The notes under the pieces were generated by a model. That model saw only the letters and a list, made by a program, of their open reading frames with translations. It did not search any database and was not told the origin of the DNA. A program made the position numbers and the translations under genes. A stretch of 64,000 bases of DNA from Micromussa lordhowensis (taxonomy: Eukaryota > Cnidaria > Anthozoa > Scleractinia > Lobophylliidae), in contig OZ026608.1 in NCBI GenBank assembly GCA_964020085.1, positions 4,460,390 to 4,524,389 on the forward strand. Direction: 5' to 3'. Each line of letters opens with the position of its first letter. The stretch's first letter is position 1. Positions 56,781 through 64,000 of the stretch are shown here, piece by piece.

Positions 56781-58365
56781 GAAAGAAGCTGAGATGAAAA
56801 TCACGTACGCTTACCTATTTTTAAGAGTATCACAGAAATCATATAGTCCATGATTTTGAGTCCATGATTTTGGGGGGACACTCAAAACTAGAGACGTTGG
56901 TATGGATTTTGAACCATGTTTCAACGTCTATAACTCGGTCTCTGTTTACCCTAAAAGCATCAAACGTGGTCAAATGACTACTCTCAGTGCGATATTTCAA
57001 GTGGCGGTCTCAGTTTATCGATTGGTTAAAATTTGAAACTCGCACCAGTTCCCTGCGCAATGGCCTTTTTGTCAACAATAAAACGTGCTATCTCTGCTCA
57101 TGTCATAGAACTAAATATGCGTCTTTATGATTTCCTTTCTTTCAAAAATTGTGCGTGTCAAATCGATGGATTTTAATTCCTTAGTGTTTTGTTTATATAT
57201 ATCGTTCAAGGTACACATACGTCTAGGAAGACTTAGTTTTCTTCAATTTCTTCAGCTGCAATTTATAATTAATTCATATGTCTGCATTATATAATGTTTG
57301 ATTTTGAGAATTAAGGCGGGGGTAAACCCGAAAGCCTTATTTTGGCTGGGTATTATGTTTTTAATGCAAATATCTCGTTTACGTTTCAAGCAATCAAGAA
57401 TCTCTATGCTCATCTCACATATCTATGTTTTGGGTTGTTTTGTAAATTTTTTGGTGATTTTTAGGTATATTTGGAGAGAAATAGTTTTTCTCAAAGGATT
57501 AGTAAAATTGATGGAAATAGGAAATTTTGAAGATTTGTTGTTGTTTTAAAATTAGAGTTTGAAATTAAAAATTGGTACATACACTCCAAACAGTTGCCCA
57601 ACAACCTGGGGTGCCATTGTGCGGTCGGGTAACTGTCTGGTGGTGTTCCATAACCCTTTTTTTCCCTTTCAACCTCTCTTTAAACTTACCAAAATTTCAC
57701 TTAAATTCACCTTTTACCCCCGCCTTAAGCGTTGCATCAAGAGACATTTGCCTTAGCTATCCAGTTGATAATGGTCGGTTCTGTACTTGGGTACCCTGCG
57801 AGCAGAGGTTATATTTTGATAGTTCACGTATAGACGGGTCAGTTAAGGCTTCCGAGTCGACTTTCCTTCAAAGCTTGCTGCCAGCGCCAAAGACTTAATT
57901 TAAATGAACTAATTATATGGATCTGTATACTATATATTTTTCTTTTATATATCTCTTCAGCGAATCACTACAGCACTAGTGTAGTGATTCGCTGTAGTTA
58001 TTCAATGATCGATGAAATTACGAATTCAATTCCAACTCACCTCGGACAGCTTTAATGCCACGCTTTTCCAAAAGATTCTTATTGATACAGTTCTACGAAC
58101 TTCTATACTGTGCAGTACTTTCAACGTTAAACCCTTGTTACGTCTTTGTATTACATGCAGCTGTACGTGACTGTTTACATGAGTGTTCAAGACAAAAAAT
58201 CGTTTACAAATGACGTCATCGCCGCCCTGTTGGAATAAGCATTACCAAAAGAATTCTCATCTGTCATCCAACATCGCCGCCAGGGTCTATGTCATTTGAA
58301 TTTCTCGGGAATGTTTGCAAACCGTGATACATCTCGTGCAATATTTTTTGTTGCGACGGCACTTG
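56781..58365. other. Intergenic sequence, no gene recognised
   Basis: Open frames at 57298-57898 overlap in different frames and show no domain. Contains the hairpin at 57958. Confidence 0.45.
57958..57994. repeat. Perfect 15-bp stem hairpin
   Basis: CAGCGAATCACTACA and TGTAGTGATTCGCTG flank a 7-base loop. No T run follows, and no gene ends nearby. Confidence 0.8.
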
Positions 58366-58530
58366 AATAGACCATTTCCGAATTATCTAAAGCCTCTCTT
58401 TCAAAGCGAGGCCATTCATATGAAAATGAGTTTAATTTGCATGTGAATGAAATCTCATTTTCATATGAAAGGATGAGCACCAAGACTCGCTTTGAGAAAG
58501 AGGCTAAAGGGAATTCGGAAAAGGCCTATT
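58366..58530. repeat. Inverted-repeat MITE, same family as 15682
   Basis: Left arm AATAGACCATTTCCGAATTATC...TTTCAAAGCGAG, right arm CTCGCTTTGAGAAAGAGGCTAAAGGGAATTCGGAAAAGGCCTATT, with a nested palindrome TTCATATGAAAATGAG / CTCATTTTCATATGAA at the centre. Confidence 0.8.
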
Positions 58531-58699
58531 TCTCTTAGTTGTTGTAGCTGGTCTAAGATGTATCTATGTCACACCAATCAGATCTGGTTACTATGAACGA
58601 CCAATCAAATTTCCGCTTCGAATGGTGAACCATAAGTGTGAAAGTTTTATCCAGATTTTCGAACGGCCATCTTTGTTTTTCTACAAACAGGAGTAGGGC

Positions 58700-58982
58700 T
58701 GGACCTTTGTATTTGTACCCCCCCCCCCTCCCTGGATGGGATGCTAGTCCATCACAGGGTTACCCTCAAGCATTAAATTTTCCGGTACCCATTTATACAA
58801 CTGGGCTGGAGAGAGGTACTGTGAGAGTGTCTTGCCCTAGGGGGGACACAACACAATGGTCCTGGCTAGGGATCAAACCAGGACCACTCGATCCAGAGAC
58901 GAGTGCACAAACCATGATGCCACTTACACTTAGTGTGTGCATTCTTTTAATATTCCGTAGGTCTTCTCTTTCTTTCTTTATG
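58700..58982. repeat. Duplicated repeat block, copy next to methyltransferase 2
   Basis: Partner of 52870-53155. It carries an extra GGACACAACACAATGG relative to that copy. The 115-codon frame over it (58638-58985) is not a gene. Confidence 0.85.
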
Positions 58983-59136
58983 TAGTCATCGTCATAGGCG
59001 TTTGATTCAAATTTTCCGATGATATCCCCGACCTTTTCATATGGGAGTTCCCCACCCCACCCCCCCGCAGAAAATCCAGAAAGAGTCTGGTAAGCAGTCT
59101 AACATTAAATCTAAAGGAGGACAGTTTCATTCGCTC

Positions 59137-59892
59137 TCACTCTGATCCCTCTTCTGGTTTTACAAACTCCACAAGACACACCTCTATATCTTGTTCTGCG
59201 AGCTCAAAAGGAACGTTTCTGGAATAGATTTTGTAACTCCATCCTGTTTCGCTCACCATTCTATCAAACAGCTCTTTAGAACCGATATTGAAGGAGAAAG
59301 TAACGAAGATCCTTCCCGTTTTCTTAAGAAAGTTCTTCGCTTCCAAAAGATATCTGCGAAAGCTCTGATGCCCTGGATCAAGTACACTGCGCGTGAGCAG
59401 ATCTACCTCGATCCCAGGCTCTGTGCGTTGGCCAGCCCAAGGGATGCTCCAGAAGATCACGTCAAATTCTTTTCCAACGAATATTTCATGGTTGAAAACG
59501 TCAGCAGTTACGACGTTCACCTGAGCTTCAACTCCGTGCATTTTTGCGTTTTCTATGGTGTTTTTCACAGCAGTTTCGTTGATATCCGACGCCCAGACAT
59601 GGCACTTCGGCAAAGCTAAAGCTGCTAGAATTGAAACATACCCCGCTCCACAACCCACTTCAAGGAAATCAAAAGACTCTTCTTCACCTTTGTTTTCCAA
59701 CTCTCCTTTAACCGCTTCAAGAATCTCTCTGATGATAAACTCTGTGATATCAAAAGCAATGCCCGGGTGAAAAACCTCTGGATAAATCAGAAAATTCTTT
59801 CCCAGCACACTTGTCAGCGGCCTGTTTGCAACCAATGACCGCATCTCATCTGTGAGTGCCATCTGCTCTTTGACTTCAGCGAATGCGCTCAT
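59137..59892 (-). CDS. Class I SAM-dependent methyltransferase, copy 2
   Basis: 251 residues, ATG 59892. Motif I FLEVGCGAGYVS, post-I ASDINETAVKNT, motif II VVTADVFN, and SIPWAGQ where copy 1 has NIPWAGQ. Because the first residue of this NPPY-like motif contacts the substrate amine in HemK/TrmN6-type enzymes, the Asn-to-Ser change may alter activity. The rest aligns with copy 1 without large gaps, the main difference being three to four residues near the C terminus (NVPFELAEQDIE against NNFLFELADKQQDID). CTTCTCACAG precedes the ATG as in copy 1. 3' flank and the repeat block are co-duplicated. Confidence 0.85.
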   Translation of the reverse strand: MSAFAEVKEQMALTDEMRSLVANRPLTSVLGKNFLIYPEVFHPGIAFDITEFIIREILEAVKGELENKGEEESFDFLEVGCGAGYVSILAALALPKCHVWASDINETAVKNTIENAKMHGVEAQVNVVTADVFNHEIFVGKEFDVIFWSIPWAGQRTEPGIEVDLLTRSVLDPGHQSFRRYLLEAKNFLKKTGRIFVTFSFNIGSKELFDRMVSETGWSYKIYSRNVPFELAEQDIEVCLVEFVKPEEGSE

Positions 59893-60336
59893 GCTGTGAG
59901 AAGAACAGCGAGAGGCAATTTATCAACCTCCTTCCCAGGCTCTCTCTTCTTTGTCGAAGATAGAGCCCAGGATTGAGGCTGACAAATTATCTGTATTCTT
60001 ATACATTTTTTTTAATACTTTAATTGCTTTTACATTTTACACACACATAAAAAGCTGTACAAACACGTAACAGTAACAATTATTCTTATACATCCAACTC
60101 TCTAACCCTTTTCTGATTGGCTGAAAGCCTTCAGTGAATTTTCGAAATCAGCGCTCGTGACGTCATAACTGCAGATTATACAATAATCATGTCAAGGTCA
60201 CAGGTAATCATGTCATGTATGACCGCAGTGCATGATTTCCAAGGGTAATCATGTTAACTTCGCGCGATTCGTGTTGCTTGCCGTCAGTGAAGAAGTAGAA
60301 ACATGACTTCCAAATTTTTGCGTTCGTTCAATGTAT
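59893..60336. other. Upstream of methyltransferase 2, no gene
   Basis: No coding signal seen. Confidence 0.4.
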
Positions 60337-60493
60337 AATAAAACAATTATTAGATTCGGTTTTTGTGATATCCAGAATAATCAAGGTCTCGGTAAGGGTT
60401 ATCAGCCTCAGCCTCCGGCTTCGGCTGATAACCCTTACCTCGACCTTGAATTGTTCTGGATATCACAAAACCTCATCAAATAATTGTTTATTA
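60337..60493. repeat. 157-bp palindromic MITE
   Basis: AATAAAACAATTATTAGAT..GGTTTTTGTGATATCCAGAA ... GGTAAGGGTTATCAGCC pairs with GGCTGATAACCCTTACC ... TTCTGGATATCACAAAA...AATTGTTTATT across a loop of about 14 bp. Confidence 0.88.
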
Positions 60494-62355
60494 CTGTATC
60501 TGTGTTACTGCTGTCAGCAAGAAAACACTTCATTCCATTTTAATTCCCCGCGCAGAATAAATAATATTCACGTTCATTTTGCCCGTCCATTCGTTGAAAT
60601 GTTTGGTTTGAAATTCGTCAATTGTGACAAACGTGCTTTAAGTACATACTATCTTGAATTTCTTCAGCTGCACATTATAATCTTAGGGGAGGGGGGTAAT
60701 CCGTTATATGGGCTATATAGGTTTGTGCGGCCCCCAAGGGTTTGGCGTTTTAGCTGTTTTGGTCAGAAATAGGGTATGGTTTGTGTGTGAAGTGGGTTGA
60801 CAGGCCTAACGTGACTGTAGTCTCCTCCGCAGCATTGCGTGACATCCCAAAAAACGGCTGCGGAGGAGACTAGTACTTCTGGAGATTTGACATTTTTATG
60901 GTCTTGGGTACCCGAGACAACCCTTTCCCTGAGGTAACTTTATCGAGCGTTTATATGTGAAAACATAGTTCCAGTAGGCCGAGTCAAAGTTAACCCAGCA
61001 TGATTATTCATAAACCTTACTGAATCGGTCATTCGATCACAGTGGGTTTTGCCGAGTTAATTTTACTTCTTTAATACGAATTTCTGTTATAAATCCTAAA
61101 TCTAAGCATTACGTGACATTCGCCACGCCGAGAGATGTCCCGGTCAGGCGAGCCAAAGCGTTTATATGTAGAAAAGTTGTCCCGCTTGCCAGGGTTACCC
61201 CACCCTGCGAGCAGAGCCTCTCTCTCTTGTGAGCGGACAGGAGACGAAAAAAGTAGGCTCTGCACAAATCTGCTTCATCCTTTGAAGTCGCCGTAGCCCC
61301 AATTCTTGGGCTAGTCATTCCGGTTTACTGTCGTCAAACTGGTTTTTCGAGCGCGAGCATCAATTTTCACGAGAAACCGATGGTCGAAACTGAGCCCACT
61401 GGTTCAAGGAAAACATGGCTGCGAACTGGGCTTTGCGAAAACGTTTGACCATTCTTTGCTTAGTGTTGTTTTTATATTCGAAAATGTCCATGATTCACCC
61501 AAGCATCAGTCAGCTTTTTTCAAGTCTTTCACATCTGGGAGAGATACTTTCGTAATTTTTTTGCTTCCGTTTGCAACGATGTTGTAAGTGGTGTCACTAC
61601 TAAATGCGCAACCAAACTTGCCAAGTTTTGGGTATGAATTGTTTGAAGCTTGAGGAATTTAAACACGGCGACCCCCCGATTTGTTGTTTTTGAAAATATT
61701 CTTGGCGTTATTTTAGATGAAACTCATTGTGTGGTTATTTCGTGAGTTGTCATATATTCTTCAGCTTCTTAATACAGATCATGAGTAATATTCATTTCTA
61801 AGTAATATATCATTTATTGTTTTTCATTGTTATTTTTCTTTGCATCGATGAAGGATAATTATGCACAAACGTGAAATAGATCTAAAGTTAATAAACACCA
61901 AGAATTGAATTGAATCTTGATTTATTTGTATATGCTTGATCATGATATCATTTTGGCTTCTGGTTTGACAGATAAACTAGACTACTTGTTTTTATTGTTA
62001 CTCAGGCATACATTTGAACATTTTTAATTGGCATTATTTAATTTTTGCTACATTAAATCAACATCAATTACTGATTAATTATCACTTATTGATATCCACA
62101 TGGTGATATTCATGTCAAACTGGTTTAGTTGGACTGATAGCTGATAGTCATGGCCAAGTTCCCTTCCATGCCGCCTATTCTAAAGTTGGCAAGGTACAGT
62201 AAATGCAGTTCTGGAAGTTCTAGTGTTTGCCTGACTGCAACAGCCAGCAGAAAGTTGGGGGAAAATTAATAAGATATTTAAATATATAACAGCTGCAAAA
62301 ACCATTGGGATATCACCAGACAAAAGAAATGTGAATCTATCGTTGAAAAAGCTAA
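60494..62355. other. Intergenic sequence, no gene recognised
   Basis: No domain-bearing frame. A short dyad GTCTCCTCCGCAGC / GGCTGCGGAGGAGAC lies at about 60820-60870. Confidence 0.45.
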
Positions 62356-62524
62356 GGGTGTGTTCCTTTGGGGTGAACTGGATCAGTGATCCAAGATCAC
62401 TCAGATTATTTTGCATCAAATTAAAGGAGCTGACCAAAGTGGATTCATCATTTCCTTTGATTTACCATGATCTGAGTGACTTGGATCACTGATCCTGATC
62501 CAGATCACCCAAAAGGAATGCACC
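62356..62524. mobile_element. 169-bp MITE with 45-bp inverted ends
   Basis: GGGTGTGTTCCTTTGGGGTGAACTGGATCAGTGATCCAAG.TCACTCAGAT at the left is mirrored by ATCTGAGTGACTTGGATCACTGATCC...CAGATCACCCAAAAGGAATGCACC at the right. Confidence 0.85.
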
Positions 62525-64000
62525 ATAAGAGGGGACCACAGGATACCTTTAATTGGCTTGTCAATGATATGGTTACCAATGTACATGCCAAAAAATTCAT
62601 AATTTTCTGTCAGTCATTAGAAGCATGTGGTGACACCTCTGACACCTTTTAACACTCTCTTCTATGAAAAAGTAAAATTAGTGACCATGCATCACTCAAA
62701 GACTCCTCAAGACATCAAGCATAAATTTTTTTTTTCTGATTTACTGTCTCATGATGGAAATACACCTGGTAATTGGTTGTTATTATTGGAGTGCCAGAGA
62801 ACATGGAATCCTACCATCAAGCAGTTGGAAAGGGTGGAATGGATGGTTCTGATGTTGTCCATAATAATAATATTTCACTGTGCATACCATTTGTGTCATT
62901 GTGATGCCACAATCAGAGCATTTGTTAAAAACAAAATTAAATGCTTAGAATGTGGAAACAGTTTTTAACTGAGAAGATACAAAAACTTTTACTGTGCAAG
63001 GGCTGTGCTATGTGCAGTAAACAGTGTGATTGTGGAGACTGCCCAAATGAAATGTTTATGACTGTACTGATCTTGACAATAATATATCTTGTCCAAATAC
63101 TTTAGAAAGGTAAGTTAACATAGATAAAGAGGAACATTCAAAGAGTTGTTAAAGGATTTAGCCGAGACCTGTAAAGGCAATATTTCATATTAAGCTTGCT
63201 GCAGAAATTCTGCGCCCTAGTCAACTATCGTGCAACAGAAATCTCAAGGTCATAATCTTATTGTGTAATAGAAATGTCAAAAATTGTGATTAACCCTTTT
63301 GACCTAAGAGGTTGCCATAGCAGTAATGTTCTATAATCGAACCACTCCCCATATCAAGTGAAATATGCTTGGACGATCAAGATTAAACTTTATACAACAA
63401 GGGAGACCAGAGCCATGCACTTTTTGCAGAAAGTTTTATCTTAATAACCCTTTTCATTGTAATTTTAGTAATTTGCAGCATTTTTGACAGCTTGTATTAA
63501 GTCAAGAGGATGATGAGAGCACATTAACAAATTTGTTTGCATTGCAGGAGGTGCAATGTCTCTTACGGGTGCAAATCAATGATTTTGGTTTCACTTATAA
63601 TATGGGCGTTTAGGTCAAACCGCAAGCATATCATCCATAATGCTTCTGGTCAATCTGCCAAGCGTTTTTAAGCCGCCAAGGTATCTTTCTAGGTTGACCA
63701 TTGCTGTCATTCTGTTTCTAGTGGTTTTAACTCTACTTTGATAAGTATAATTGTCTAAAGCTCGCTAATCCGGCATTAGTGACACATTTACAGCGAAGGA
63801 GAATACAAATTGCATAAAACACATATTAACAAACGACAAACAAAACTACTCATGTTCGCATACCAAGAATGATTACGATACAAGTGTGTACTTGATTAGA
63901 AAGGAAATTTGTATTTAAATGTCCTTACAACTATTTTCCTCCAGTGCTGATTGTAGTTCGGTTTTGCAATTTGGTCCTACCGGATTGTTTCGATTGTATT
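62525..64000. other. Right edge, no gene recognised
   Basis: The 113-codon frame at 62627-62968 has no recognised domain, contains a T9 run and no supporting splice structure. It could be an exon of a gene continuing beyond the window, but nothing here shows that. Confidence 0.4.

Noticed and set aside
57958..57994. Hairpin as a transcription terminator
   Set aside because: No T run and no gene ends nearby; terminators of this kind are not expected for Pol II genes.
58638..58985. 115-codon plus-strand open frame
   Set aside because: Lies over a duplicated repeat block; the counterpart at 52870 does not keep the frame.
62627..62968. 113-codon plus-strand open frame with CLECG near the end
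   Set aside because: No recognised domain, includes a T homopolymer, no splice support; left as unassigned sequence.

Overview
The window is nuclear DNA from a metazoan, most likely an anthozoan cnidarian and plausibly a stony coral (inference). The evidence is AT-rich DNA with intron-poor genes, a calcium homeostasis modulator (CALHM) cluster, an intronless class A GPCR, a Kelch-like gene, a clear RIMOC1 orthologue split over eight exons, and repeat families of the kind seen in anthozoans (tRNA-derived SINEs, BEL/Pao and Penelope-like elements, many palindromic MITEs). No species can be named from sequence alone.

Layout. 1-10.8 kb: one intronless ankyrin-repeat gene (5.2-5.9 kb) in otherwise empty sequence with a hairpin repeat and SINE/MITE traces. 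10.8-33.4 kb: a threefold segmental duplication carrying CALHM-like channel genes. Unit 1 has an intact type-A gene, a broken type-B gene, a Penelope-like insertion and a five-unit tandem array of tRNA-Thr-like SINEs bounded by a 12-bp target duplication. Unit 2 has an intact type-A gene and has lost its type-B gene; a decayed BEL/Pao retrotransposon (142/143-bp LTRs, 5-bp target duplication) sits at the unit 2/unit 3 junction. Unit 3 has intact type-A and type-B genes. 34.6-42.8 kb: RIMOC1 (minus, eight exons that I assembled from splice sites) and a two-exon Kelch-like gene (plus) are head to head, their start codons about 108 bp apart. 45.4-47.3 kb: a TIR element and a GPCR with one in-frame stop. 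48.2-52.1 kb: a MITE and two tandem two-exon genes for secreted WSC-like proteins (minus). 52.8-60 kb: a duplicated block with two class I methyltransferase genes (minus), separated by a decayed non-LTR retrotransposon fragment. 60-64 kb: palindromic MITEs and no convincing gene.

How the genes relate. Type-A and type-B CALHM-like proteins from one cluster could assemble into the same or related large-pore channels. Type B keeps four cysteines in the family pattern, whereas all type-A copies have lost exactly one predicted disulfide pair. RIMOC1 is known as a partner of the MON1-CCZ1 RAB7 activator; its shared promoter with a Kelch-like (CUL3-adaptor type) gene suggests co-expression only. The WSC-like pair and the methyltransferase pair are each local duplicates. 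The most unusual structures are the SINE array inside one pair of target duplications, the comparison of filled and empty insertion sites that the CALHM duplication allows, and a stem plus GAAACGTC motif (hammerhead-like) shared by three different retroelement fragments.
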